A DNA stretch of 61,976 bases from Nitrospirales bacterium (lineage in GTDB: Bacteria; Nitrospirota; Nitrospiria; Nitrospirales; UBA8639). Where the stretch lies: assembly GCA_029261235.1 (NCBI GenBank), contig JAJDBS010000187.1, forward strand, positions 1-61,976, in the 5' to 3' direction. The notes beneath the pieces are model-generated. The model did not search any database, was not told where the DNA came from, and saw nothing but the letters and a program-made list of their open reading frames with translations. The position numbers were made by a program, and so were the translations under genes. The number at the start of each line of letters is the position of its first letter. Position 1 is the stretch's first letter. Of the stretch, positions 17,062 through 25,594 are shown piece by piece.

Positions 17062-18493
17062 AGAACCACGATCCGATCGCGGCTAAGGCAAGAAACCAAT
17101 GCAAGAAACCCAAACCAGCACAGATCAACACGACCACGGAAAAGTCTCGATTCGCGACTTTACCGAGCATAAAGTCGATTTTTGTACGTTCACGGTCTGT
17201 TAACCGATTCAAGTCACGTGGTCGCGAACGCAACTGCCGAGCGGTGTTCACTAATAATAACGACGCGATATTTGCCAACATGGCAGATGCACCCAACACC
17301 AATGGCAAATTCGCCTGTTCCCAGGGTCCCTGGAAGTAGGCGCCGCACGCTATACCGGCAAAAATGGCGATATGCACAACATTGTCTGCCCAAATATCCA
17401 ACTCCTGGCCGAATTTTGACTCGGAATACGTGAGCCTTGCGACTTCGCCATCACAGCAATCAATAATCACTGACAATTGAAAAAGGAATGCCCCAATCAG
17501 GGCGAATTTCCACGAGCCGGGAATAAAAAATCCTGCTGCAAGTAATCCAACGACCATGGACAGCACAGTAATCGCATTGGGTGACCATCGTAACTTGAGA
17601 AACAGTCGAGTCAGAATGCCAGAACATTTTCGATTGACGTAGCGATCAACAAATCCATCTAACCCACCCTTCAAGGTCTGCAACGAACGAACCAACGTTT
17701 GTTCGGCCAGCTTTGGCCCCTGAGGTCCACGAACATCTCGAAACCAATGCGTCTCGCCGGGTATCGCCATGACCGTCCCTTCAACTGCAGCCTGTTCCAA
17801 GGCTAAACGTAAGGGATTCGTCCCACTGGCATGCAACACACCTGATATCCCCAATAATCGACCTGGCAACACCATCAGATCACCAACAATTGGTAAACTC
17901 GATGCTTCATGATTTCTGCCTTGTGGAGTCATTTCTAACGTGGCAACCACTGGGGGATCTCGAAACATAACAGAAGAGGCGGAGTTGCCTTCCAGGCCTT
18001 CAGGCCTCACTACCACGCTCGGGTTACCAACATGATAGCCCTCCGTAGAATAACCGACGACAACCACCGCTTTCCCTTGTCCACCCTCGTGTCGTAATTG
18101 TTGCACCAGTGCAGGAGAAAATACGGTATGGCAACCCACAACCATACATGACCCATCGATTTCATCCGCCAGCGTTTCCCACGTTTCCGAATCATGCGGA
18201 GGAAATTCGCGCACCGGCAGCCATCGGACAGCAGCCTGCAACCGACTGTCTTGTTGTAATAAATTTCGCAGGACTGCTTCCTCTTTGCCAGCTAACACCC
18301 AAATTTGAGAGATACCGCCGCGTTGTAACGTGAGCACAGCTCGCTGAAAAAGGGTCATCCCGCCAACACGCGTCAATGGACTGGGCATGGCCTGCTCAGA
18401 ACCCATGCAGTCAGAAGCAAAGACGCCTGCAGACGTCAGCAGAATGGCTGTATCAACAGCGTCGGTTGTCTCTTGTTTGAGAATTCCATCCAT
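17009..18493 (-). CDS. Fusion of a nucleotidyltransferase-like domain and a CDP-alcohol phosphotransferase
   Basis: The first ~275 residues resemble a sugar-nucleotidyltransferase fold (AILLTSAGVFAS… at the start), but the usual GxGTRL loop and metal Asp are not obvious, so this half may be degenerate. The rest is an integral membrane CDP-alcohol phosphotransferase with its full motif D-x2-D-G-x2-A-R-x8-G-x3-D-x3-D (starting DCCDGEVAR). That enzyme joins a CDP-activated headgroup or lipid to an alcohol, releasing CMP. The same fusion is known for inositol-lipid enzymes. With the neighbouring transaminase and cytidylyltransferase, a role in transferring a CDP-activated aminoethylphosphonate-like headgroup is plausible. 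It lies 13 bp after the cytidylyltransferase gene. Confidence 0.8.
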   Translation of the reverse strand: MDGILKQETTDAVDTAILLTSAGVFASDCMGSEQAMPSPLTRVGGMTLFQRAVLTLQRGGISQIWVLAGKEEAVLRNLLQQDSRLQAAVRWLPVREFPPHDSETWETLADEIDGSCMVVGCHTVFSPALVQQLRHEGGQGKAVVVVGYSTEGYHVGNPSVVVRPEGLEGNSASSVMFRDPPVVATLEMTPQGRNHEASSLPIVGDLMVLPGRLLGISGVLHASGTNPLRLALEQAAVEGTVMAIPGETHWFRDVRGPQGPKLAEQTLVRSLQTLKGGLDGFVDRYVNRKCSGILTRLFLKLRWSPNAITVLSMVVGLLAAGFFIPGSWKFALIGAFLFQLSVIIDCCDGEVARLTYSESKFGQELDIWADNVVHIAIFAGIACGAYFQGPWEQANLPLVLGASAMLANIASLLLVNTARQLRSRPRDLNRLTDRERTKIDFMLGKVANRDFSVVVLICAGLGFLHWFLALAAIGSWFFVTSMAWLLRRNLISRA

Positions 18494-18506
18494 AGCTAGA
18501 TCACGT

Positions 18507-19265
18507 TCATGTCACGGGAATGGTTGAAGGCTTCTGCTCAATGGTGTGAATCGCCGACAAAATCTGCAATTCGGCTCTTTTTACATCTTCAGGAAAGTCT
18601 ATTTCGATCCAGGGTAGTCCCCCAATTTTTTCATAACCGACCCGCACATCCTCGAAAAAAGTCGTGAGGGCATCCTCATATTCCATATCCAATTTATCAG
18701 CCTCAATACATGCCTGGACAGCATTCAGCAAAGATGGAATATCTTGTTTTTGCACCTTCAAAAACCCCACTCCTTCACCAGCTTCCTCATAATCCGCCGG
18801 AAGCACCTTGCTCAGAGAAAGAACACGACCATTTTGCGCTGCGATCATACATTCTTCAGATTCTTGGCTCACCGTTTCATCCATCAACAATGCCGAAGGC
18901 TGAGGAGACTGTAATAAACGAGTTAAAATCTCTGAGGCATACAATACATCAGCATCCATCAGCACGACATCGTCATCCATTTCATCTCGTGCCGCCCATA
19001 GTGAGGTAATGCTTCCTCGAACAAATTTCTCATTCACGATATATGTAATAGGACAGGTTGAAGCTTCTGCACGCATCGCCTCTCGAATCGCCTCTTGTGC
19101 AAAACCTACGACTAAGACGATTTGAGACACACCCAATCCATTCAAGCATTCCACATGACGTGACAAGAGCGTCCGCCCTCCAATCGTCACCAAGCATTTA
19201 GGCTTCCCCTCTGTGACAGCCTGTAAACGACGCCCGACGCCCGCAGCGAAAATAATGGCCTTCAC
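18507..19265 (-). CDS. Nucleotidyltransferase, phosphocholine/2-aminoethylphosphonate cytidylyltransferase-like
   Basis: This 252-residue protein has the family's nucleotide loop AAGVGRRLQAVTEGKPKCL near the N-terminus and the metal Asp in VVLMDADVLY. The LicC/PntC branch activates phosphocholine or 2-aminoethylphosphonate with CTP. Following directly after a 2-aminoethylphosphonate-type transaminase (GTG start overlapping its TGA by 4 bp), PntC-like activation of 2-aminoethylphosphonate is the best guess. A hexose- or other nucleotide-sugar enzyme remains possible because I cannot check the acceptor pocket. Confidence 0.82.
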   Translation of the reverse strand: MKAIIFAAGVGRRLQAVTEGKPKCLVTIGGRTLLSRHVECLNGLGVSQIVLVVGFAQEAIREAMRAEASTCPITYIVNEKFVRGSITSLWAARDEMDDDVVLMDADVLYASEILTRLLQSPQPSALLMDETVSQESEECMIAAQNGRVLSLSKVLPADYEEAGEGVGFLKVQKQDIPSLLNAVQACIEADKLDMEYEDALTTFFEDVRVGYEKIGGLPWIEIDFPEDVKRAELQILSAIHTIEQKPSTIPVT

Positions 19266-20350
19266 GCGCGAAGCTTCTTCAGTGTGGATTGAAAGGCATC
19301 CAGAAACCCTTCAATATTCTCGTTGGTCAACACGCCGATATTCGCTACTCGAAAAATCTTATTCTCTAATTGGCCTTGCCCAGCATAGATAACGTAGCCT
19401 GCATCCTTCAACTCATCATGGAGCTGGGGATAGGCAACACCCTCAGGCAAATTGAACGCGGTCAACGTGTTACCTTGTGCCTCTGGCGGCAAGACCGCTT
19501 GAATCTCCATGGCTTGCATCCGCGTTCGAATCGTCGAAGCATAACCTCGAAAGCGCTTGATACGATTCTCAACCCCTTCCTCTAACAATTCATCCAGAGC
19601 TTCACGAAAGGCATAATACACTTGCACCGCTGGAGTAAACGGGATCGTCCCTTGTTCCTGCTCTTCATAGTAATTTGCCAAATTCAGATACATGGAGCGC
19701 TTGGGATGTTTCATCACCTGCTGCATAAAACCCTTCCGAACCAACACGAACGCCAGCCCGGGAAACCCTTGGATACATTTTTGTGAAGCCCCGGCCACCA
19801 AATACATCTTCGCTCCACCAATATCGACAGCCTCCCCGCCCAAACCACTCACCGAATCCAACATAAACACGCGGTTCTTACTATCCACCATTTCCGCTAT
19901 TTCTTTCACGGGGTTGATAAAACCTAGCGTCGTTTCGTGATGCACCATGGCGACGGTATACACCTCAGGATGTTGGATCATTGCGAGCTCTATCATCTTG
20001 ATGTCCGGTGCCACACCCCAATCATATTTCATATCGGGAACACCGATACGATGCATTTTGATCATGGCCGACAAACGATCTCCATACACACCATTGGTAA
20101 TCACCATCGCCCGTTTCCCGATCGGCAAACTGGATAACAGCGCCGCTTCAACCGCTGCGGTCCCTGAACCCGTCAGGATGATTGCCGTATACTCGTCTTC
20201 CTCCCCAGGAACAAATGCCTTGAGCAATCTCTGGCGAATATCGTTGAGCAATTCAGAACACTCTGATTCCCGATGACAAATATCCGGCTGGATCAAAGCC
20301 TGTCGCACGCGATCAGACACATTCACCGGACCGGGGTTTAATAAGATCAT
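19262..20350 (-). CDS. PLP-dependent class V aminotransferase, 2-aminoethylphosphonate–pyruvate transaminase-like
   Basis: This 362-residue fold-type-I enzyme starts with LLNPGPVNVSDRVR, has the GSGTAAVEA cofactor loop, the Asp of MLDSVSG that contacts the pyridine ring, and the Schiff-base Lys in GASQKCIQG. It belongs with PhnW and alanine–glyoxylate aminotransferases. The adjacent thiamine-diphosphate decarboxylase subunits and cytidylyltransferase favour formation of 2-aminoethylphosphonate from phosphonoacetaldehyde. A serine/alanine–glyoxylate activity cannot be excluded from sequence alone. An AAAGGA ribosome-binding site precedes the ATG. Confidence 0.82.
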   Translation of the reverse strand: MILLNPGPVNVSDRVRQALIQPDICHRESECSELLNDIRQRLLKAFVPGEEDEYTAIILTGSGTAAVEAALLSSLPIGKRAMVITNGVYGDRLSAMIKMHRIGVPDMKYDWGVAPDIKMIELAMIQHPEVYTVAMVHHETTLGFINPVKEIAEMVDSKNRVFMLDSVSGLGGEAVDIGGAKMYLVAGASQKCIQGFPGLAFVLVRKGFMQQVMKHPKRSMYLNLANYYEEQEQGTIPFTPAVQVYYAFREALDELLEEGVENRIKRFRGYASTIRTRMQAMEIQAVLPPEAQGNTLTAFNLPEGVAYPQLHDELKDAGYVIYAGQGQLENKIFRVANIGVLTNENIEGFLDAFQSTLKKLRA

Positions 20351-20395
20351 CTATTCAATTCCTTTATGGTCAGTATTCCGAATACACGTTGTTGA

Positions 20396-20977
20396 TTACG
20401 ATACGCTCTGCTTAAATCGCTTCGTCAATTCCTGTGGAGCTAAGGCAATGCGATCCGCCTCTTCCAATTGTTCGTTCACTTTGATCAAGAGAAAACTTGG
20501 TCCGGAATCGGCAAGCATCGCCTTAAACTCATAGACAATGTCTTCCTTTTCCCACACACGCTCCACATTCTCATAGCCCGCTGCTCTTGCCACCTTATCC
20601 AAACCCACGACTCGAGAATACGTGGGTTGGTTTCCTGTCGTCCCGTACACTTCATTATCAAAGACCACATGAATCAAATTCTTCGGCTTCAAAGCCCCGA
20701 TTGTCGCCAAGGTCCCTAAGCTCATCAGCACATTTCCATCTCCATCAAATACCACGACTGTTTTCTCTGGCTGCGCTAAGGCTAAGCCTAAGCCAATCCC
20801 AGCCGTGGCCCCCATCGACCCGATCATATAAAAATTCTGATCACGGTCTCGGAGTTTGCAGGCCTCACGCGAAGGAAATCCATTACAGACAATAAGCGGC
20901 TGATCGGTCAGCAATTCAAAAATGGCGGCCATGGCTTGCGCCCGACTCTGCATCACACCTTCTTCAGGACCAATCAT
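20396..20977 (-). CDS. Thiamine-diphosphate decarboxylase, C-terminal (cofactor-binding) subunit; phosphonopyruvate/sulfopyruvate decarboxylase type
   Basis: It carries the thiamine-diphosphate/Mg motif: GDGNVLMSLG with the downstream Asn of FDNEVYG. IGSMGATAGIGLGLA is the preceding conserved helix. At about 193 residues it is a stand-alone half of an enzyme that is usually a single chain of about 380 in phosphonate producers and is split in ComD/ComE sulfopyruvate decarboxylase. I chose the ATG at 20977 because GGAG lies just upstream. An in-frame TTG at 20995 is the alternative. The partner subunit is encoded 134 bp upstream. Product: phosphonoacetaldehyde, or sulfoacetaldehyde if it acts on sulfopyruvate. 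Confidence 0.85.
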   Translation of the reverse strand: MIGPEEGVMQSRAQAMAAIFELLTDQPLIVCNGFPSREACKLRDRDQNFYMIGSMGATAGIGLGLALAQPEKTVVVFDGDGNVLMSLGTLATIGALKPKNLIHVVFDNEVYGTTGNQPTYSRVVGLDKVARAAGYENVERVWEKEDIVYEFKAMLADSGPSFLLIKVNEQLEEADRIALAPQELTKRFKQSVS

Positions 20978-21111
20978 ATGAGCTCCACTGTGCAAATAAA
21001 AATTGAGTCGTGAAAAGGAAGGAGAGATGACAAACCAGAAGAGGAGGCAGATGACGCATAGATTTTCTCTCTCTTACATTTTAACTTCTTACTTCTCACT
21101 GTTCACGTCTT

Positions 21112-21609
21112 CTAAGGTTGCACCGTTTTCACAATGCCTTTTTTCAAGAGTAAGGCCACAGGAATACGTTGTTCCATAAATGTTTTGGCGGTCCATTGCA
21201 GATCTTCAGTCATTGTCTCAGCAGTGAGTGTTCGGTGGGGAATTCGGATGGTATCCAGAAGCGTGGTCATCGTTTCGCCCATGACTAAATGCTCCGGTGC
21301 ATCTTTTCCTTCAAATCCACGCCAAGAAACCAGCAAAAGACAGGGGATTTGATAAATCAAATTCAGTGATTCCAACACATTCAGCGCATTCCCTAGACCA
21401 GAATTCTGCATGAGGACAGCTGGAACTTTTCCACCGAAATAGGCACCAGCCGCCATCGCCACCGCTTCGTCTTCACGAACTGCAGGTGTATAGATCCGTT
21501 CTTCCGTTAAATGGGCGATAATCCCACCAAGAATGGTATCCGGCACTCCCGTAAAGAAGTCGAATCCAATGTCTTGGAGACCTTTGACAAAATCGTCTGC
21601 TTCTAACAT
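21112..21609 (-). CDS. Thiamine-diphosphate decarboxylase, N-terminal subunit; phosphonopyruvate/sulfopyruvate decarboxylase type
   Basis: The 165-residue protein matches the pyrimidine-binding half of the enzyme: FFTGVPDTILGG near the N-terminus, the catalytic Glu in REDEAVAMAAGAY, and MQNSGLGNALN. Its end and the next subunit's start are separated by a stop and over 100 bp, so this is a true two-gene arrangement rather than a frameshift. It is the first gene of the six-gene minus-strand cluster reaching 16018. No PEP phosphomutase gene is upstream; queF is divergent. Confidence 0.85.
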   Translation of the reverse strand: MLEADDFVKGLQDIGFDFFTGVPDTILGGIIAHLTEERIYTPAVREDEAVAMAAGAYFGGKVPAVLMQNSGLGNALNVLESLNLIYQIPCLLLVSWRGFEGKDAPEHLVMGETMTTLLDTIRIPHRTLTAETMTEDLQWTAKTFMEQRIPVALLLKKGIVKTVQP

Positions 21610-21901
21610 GGCAAGATATTCAACAAATCACACAATCCTATTATTCGCTCACATGAAAATAAGGCAGTTATTCCACAGAATATCTCAGGATACATCTACC
21701 TACGTGAATGATCAGATAAATAACACCGGCACACACAGCTCAAGGATACGTGCCGAACAAGACAGGGATTATAGCCCCCAATAAGGGCATTCTCAAGAAA
21801 ACACCCAAGTAAGTTGCGGGAAAAATTCAGAAAAGAGTAGACTATTCTACTTGCTGTGAAGATTCGCATCGCTTCACCCCAATGAGAGACGTGATATTAG
21901 A

Positions 21902-22303
21902 ATGAAAACCACAAAACGGCCATCGAAATCGACGTATACTGAAGAGCATGCCCAGAGCGGTATGACGGCCAAACTTCCTCGATTGGAAACCTGGCCTAAC
22001 CAATATTCAGGATATGTCATTACCATTGAAATTCCAGAATATACTGCGATCTGTCCCAAGACCGGCTTGCCAGATTTTGGGACCATCCAACTGACATATA
22101 TGCCGGACAAACATTGCCTCGAGCTCAAATCGCTCAAAGTCTATATGCATGGCTACCGAAATCTTGGCATTTTCTACGAAAACGCCGTGAACAAAATTTT
22201 GGCAGATATCGTCAAAGCCTGTAAGCCTGTTTCTGCGACTGTCATCGGTGAATTTACCGCCCGCGGTGGCCTCAGCAGCACGATCGAAGCTTCTTACCCT
22301 TAA
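21902..22303 (+). CDS. queF: NADPH-dependent 7-cyano-7-deazaguanine reductase (preQ1 synthase)
   Basis: It reduces the nitrile of preQ0 to preQ1 in queuosine biosynthesis. The 133-residue short form (YkvM type) is complete. The catalytic Cys is C51 in AICPKTGLPDFG. ELKSLKVYMHGYRNLGIFYE carries the NADPH-binding signature, and the C-terminal FTARGGLSS block is typical. It is a single gene, divergent from the phosphonate-type cluster. Upstream I see only a small hairpin (21836-21851) and no convincing preQ1 riboswitch. Confidence 0.95.
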   Translation: MKTTKRPSKSTYTEEHAQSGMTAKLPRLETWPNQYSGYVITIEIPEYTAICPKTGLPDFGTIQLTYMPDKHCLELKSLKVYMHGYRNLGIFYENAVNKILADIVKACKPVSATVIGEFTARGGLSSTIEASYP

Positions 22304-22605
22304 TAGATCTCCAATCGCCGACATGACTAGCCCCAAGTAGAAACATTTTCTGCTTGGGTCAATTTGAGAATCACACACGGCCTGACGTCATAAAAGTCTG
22401 GCTTGGGTGCTTGTTCTTCACAACTTGTCGCCTATCATTCAAACGTTATTATCCAACATCACACATAGGCGCGTCGTGATAGACAACAAAATCGCCGAAG
22501 GCGGTTTAACCTGATAGCTATCTATTGAAAAGGTATGTCAATCAGAAGGGGAAAAGATACGACAAAGATTGATGGCTTAAGGAAGCCTTCGCTTATTAAA
22601 TAACT
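22304..22605. other. Gene-free intergenic region
   Basis: About 300 bp between the end of queF and the end of a small zinc-ribbon gene on the other strand. I find no gene, strong hairpin or repeat. It contains only a small GCCGAAGGC palindrome near 22494. Confidence 0.4.
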
Positions 22606-22809
22606 CTATGACTTACCCGCGAAATCTCCATGCTGGCCAGAATTCGTGTTGAGTGCTTGATCTGCAAGATGCATTTGCTCAGCGCCATCACAACCGGGTC
22701 CACACAACCACTTGAACCGTTTCGTTTGAAACATGCGATATCCGCAACGAGAACACACCGTGGAACGCGTGGCGGGTTTCTTGGAAAATTGAGTGAGTTT
22801 TAAGTTCAT
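22606..22809 (-). CDS. Small zinc-ribbon protein
   Basis: This protein of about 67 residues has a CSRCGYRM pair and a second CGPGC pair 16-20 residues later, the spacing of a zinc ribbon. The N-terminal part is basic. The ATG at 22809 is preceded by GAGG at a good distance, so I reject the TTG two codons upstream. Function is unknown. Such small ribbons bind nucleic acid or ribosomes. Confidence 0.55.
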   Translation of the reverse strand: MNLKLTQFSKKPATRSTVCSRCGYRMFQTKRFKWLCGPGCDGAEQMHLADQALNTNSGQHGDFAGKS

Positions 22810-22825
22810 GACCAACCTCGTTCTG

Positions 22826-23023
22826 CTAGGGAATTTTTATCTCCTTGTCACAATAGGGACATGCCCGGAACTGGTAAATAGTTGAAAGGAGGGATGAAAT
22901 GTTGAAGGTTTCGTATCCTGATCGTTTGAACTCAGCTTCATTCACAAGATCTCTTCCTCGCCTACTCGCAGAAAATCTGCTTCGGTTACTTAACCGCCAC
23001 ATCTTCGCAACACACCTATTCAC
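22826..23023 (-). CDS. Possible small CxxC protein, doubtful
   Basis: This is a 65-codon frame ending 16 bp before the zinc-ribbon gene start. Its C-terminus reads ACPYCDKEIKIP, which looks like a real metal-binding knuckle, but the Arg/Ser-rich N-terminal part looks random and no ribosome-binding site is evident. It may be the 3' end of a decayed zinc-ribbon gene. Confidence 0.25.
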   Translation of the reverse strand: MNRCVAKMWRLSNRSRFSASRRGRDLVNEAEFKRSGYETFNISSLLSTIYQFRACPYCDKEIKIP

Positions 23024-23186
23024 ACATCATTAACCTTCTCCTTCTTCTTCCACAGCCACAGTCATTGCTCGATAAAATCCGCCTAGCGATTAATGCCCGC
23101 CAAATCCTCGATTAGGTCCTATGAGGAATGGCCAGAATTTCATTCACTAGGATACGCTAACTAAATCTAATACGGAGAGCACAGTG

Positions 23187-23291
23187 ATGAGCAAACGTTA
23201 TTGTTATCAAAGTGAGGGAGAGAAGCCATCGATCAGCTTAGGATGGTGGGCCGTCATCCTATGTGCAGCTCTCTTCTGGTTATGGAAATAA
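23187..23291 (+). CDS. Very small single-span membrane protein
   Basis: A 34-codon frame with a GGAGAG ribosome-binding site 8 bp before its ATG. It encodes a polar start (MSKRYCYQSEGEK) followed by a hydrophobic helix rich in Trp and Leu that ends in WLWK. The layout is that of a real small membrane protein of unknown role. It is too short to be sure. Confidence 0.4.
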   Translation: MSKRYCYQSEGEKPSISLGWWAVILCAALFWLWK

Positions 23292-23447
23292 GTCCTATGC
23301 GAGACAAACGCGTACACTGAACAACCACCATTAGGGGTCAGACTCGAATAATTAATGCGCCACTCTACACATCAACGCATTTGATGTCTGGGGATTTGCA
23401 AGGAAATCATATCTGAGCTTATCGTTCAATGTTCTTTTCAATACATA

Positions 23448-24563
23448 CTACTGCTCAAAGAATTCTTTGATCGTTTCAGCGACATACGTTAACTGCCCAG
23501 AGGACAGTTCAGGATAAATGGGAAGAGACAAGACTTCTTGAGCAGCCTGTTCAGCAACGGGGAAGTCTCCTTTGTGATATCCCAGTGTCTCGTAACATTC
23601 CTGAAGATGGAGGGGGACGGGGTAATAAATACGATTGCCGATGCTCTTTTCGGTCAAATACGCACTCAGGTCATCTCGTCTAGGGGTCCGGATCGTGAAT
23701 TGGTTATAGACATGCGTGTTTCCATGCGCCACAACCGGAAGAGTTACGTGATCATTCAAGCCATGTTCATGAAAGAGTTGTCGATAAGACTTAGCATTAT
23801 TCTGCCGTTTCGTGGTCCAGTCGTCTAAGTACTGAATTTTGATTTGTAAGACTGCGGCTTGCAGGGCATCCAATCGGCTATTCATCCCAATCAGATGATG
23901 ATGATATTCCGAGCGACTGCCATGGACTCGCAAGAGTCGTAACCGTTCAGCTACTTGAGAGTTATTCGTCGTAATTAAGCCACCGTCTCCAAATGCGCCT
24001 AAGTTTTTTGATGGAAAAAAACTCAAACAGCCTGTGCGCCCAAGACTCCCCGCTTTGTTGCCATGTTGCGAAGCCCCAATCGCTTGGCAGGCATCCTCTA
24101 TCACTGGGATGCCATGTCTAGCAGCCACGATATTGATCGCTTCCATATCTGCGCATTGCCCAAAGAGATGTACCGGCAGAATCGCTTTCGTTCGTGATGT
24201 GATTTTTTGATCCAACTGTGTCGCGTCAAGATTAAAGGTATCGGCACAGATATCGACAAATACTGGACGCGCGTGCAATCGACTCATCACGCCAGTTGTC
24301 GCAAAAAAGGTAAAGGGCACCGTCAGCACTTCGTCCCCAGGTTGAATATCGAGTTCCATCAGGGACAGAAGAAGTGCATCACTTCCTGACGCCACTCCTA
24401 TGGCATGCTCAACACCGAGAAATGTGGCTATGGTGCCCTCAAATTGTTCAACGTGCGGGCCAAGAATAAAACTTTGTTGGACACAAACCTCTTCAATCAC
24501 CTTCATCAGTTCTGGCTGAATACGCTGAAATTGCGTTTTTAGATCAAGCAAAGGGACATTCAC
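23448..24563 (-). CDS. DegT/DnrJ/EryC1/StrS-family aminotransferase
   Basis: This PLP enzyme of 371 residues is of the type that aminates keto-sugars for surface polysaccharides or antibiotics. It has FILGPHVEQFE and VASGSDAL near the N-terminus, the Asp in VIEDACQAIGA, and the Schiff-base Lys in SFFPSKNLGAFGDGG. The GTG start (24563) has GGAG upstream. It is isolated rather than in an obvious sugar operon. A nucleotide-sugar role is likely but the substrate cannot be read from sequence. Confidence 0.9.
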   Translation of the reverse strand: MNVPLLDLKTQFQRIQPELMKVIEEVCVQQSFILGPHVEQFEGTIATFLGVEHAIGVASGSDALLLSLMELDIQPGDEVLTVPFTFFATTGVMSRLHARPVFVDICADTFNLDATQLDQKITSRTKAILPVHLFGQCADMEAINIVAARHGIPVIEDACQAIGASQHGNKAGSLGRTGCLSFFPSKNLGAFGDGGLITTNNSQVAERLRLLRVHGSRSEYHHHLIGMNSRLDALQAAVLQIKIQYLDDWTTKRQNNAKSYRQLFHEHGLNDHVTLPVVAHGNTHVYNQFTIRTPRRDDLSAYLTEKSIGNRIYYPVPLHLQECYETLGYHKGDFPVAEQAAQEVLSLPIYPELSSGQLTYVAETIKEFFEQ

Positions 24564-24716
24564 AGGGAAAGAACTCCATCAAAAAGTGAGCAGGCTTGAA
24601 GAAACAACCTGTTTGTGGGTTTACAATCCAGAAATCTCTTGCACAGAACCTACCGAAAGACAGCGAACCATATCAACTACCACTCTGGATTGCTACAGAT
24701 GCCCCCTCGTGCTCAT

Positions 24717-25160
24717 CTATGTCCAAGAAGATGGCAACAGGGTTAATATCGCCCAATAGCGAAGCGCTTTGCCTAACCCGATAAACAGTAATGCGCCAAA
24801 CCAGGAAACCCGCAACCATCCGGCCGCCACACACAATGGATCGCCCAATATGGGAACCCATGACAAGAGGAGAATAGGGCTCCCCCACTGTCGCACCCGG
24901 TCTACCGCCCGACGATGTGCCGTCTTTGATAACGTCGTCAGCGGATACCGCAACGCAATGATCCAACCCAACCCCCATGAAGTCATGCCACCTAACGTAT
25001 TCCCAACCGTTGCCACAGCCAAGAGATTCGAATATGGCACGTCGCCTTGTGTCACAAGGGCGACTAGCAGGACCTCTGAGCTACCGGGCAAAATGGTTGA
25101 AGAGAGAAACGCACTAAAAAATAGCCCTAGGAGTGAATACTCTTCTCCCGTCATCCTCAT
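24717..25160 (-). CDS. YqaA-family membrane protein (DedA/SNARE-associated superfamily)
   Basis: This 147-residue integral membrane protein starts with LLGLFFSAFLSSTILPGSSE, which is the YqaA family signature, and continues with VATVGNTLGG. It has about four hydrophobic segments. Related DedA proteins are thought to be lipid scramblases or transporters. YqaA's own function is unknown. It lies 4 bp after the DUF2835 gene, so they form one transcription unit. A second in-frame Met (residue 3) could be the start. Confidence 0.85.
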   Translation of the reverse strand: MRMTGEEYSLLGLFFSAFLSSTILPGSSEVLLVALVTQGDVPYSNLLAVATVGNTLGGMTSWGLGWIIALRYPLTTLSKTAHRRAVDRVRQWGSPILLLSWVPILGDPLCVAAGWLRVSWFGALLFIGLGKALRYWAILTLLPSSWT

Positions 25161-25164
25161 CGAC

Positions 25165-25401
25165 TCATTTGGAGGGAGAGAGTGTTATTTGGCGGATGGA
25201 TTGAAATTTCATGTTGGCATCACACGTAATCTCAAATAGACCTTGCACTCCCTGGTAGGATAAAAAAGGACGTAACACCCTCGCTGGAAATTTAACGATA
25301 CGTCCATCAGCAGCAGTCGCCACAACATGTTCGATGACCCCTTGATAATATCCTTGAAACCGTTCAGGCGATATGTTGAGCCGCACTTTAACTCTTTGCA
25401 T
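25165..25401 (-). CDS. DUF2835-like small protein
   Basis: The 78-residue protein matches the DUF2835 pattern: an N-terminal basic strand, LNISPERFQGYYQG, then IVKFPARVLRPF and GVQGLFEI. These short beta-rich cytoplasmic proteins have no known function. It overlaps nothing and is followed after 4 bp by the YqaA-like gene. Confidence 0.75.
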   Translation of the reverse strand: MQRVKVRLNISPERFQGYYQGVIEHVVATAADGRIVKFPARVLRPFLSYQGVQGLFEITCDANMKFQSIRQITLSPSK

Positions 25402-25594
25402 TGTTTTTCAATAAAACTCAGATGAACTCTGGGCCTGAGGATTTTGATCTGCTTGTAATCCCACAAATAATTTCTGGACTCACCCCTACGCTATCCCTGC
25501 CCACTTAACGTACCGTCTCAGGTATGATAGAAACATAGAGGGTCCGTATGAACGCATCATCCGCACCGGTTCAGAACCATCAGGAATACCATCA

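Noticed and set aside
21780-21901. Possible preQ1 riboswitch upstream of queF
   Set aside because: Only a short AGTAGA/TCTACT hairpin is present. The conserved A-rich tail and core of preQ1 riboswitches are not seen.
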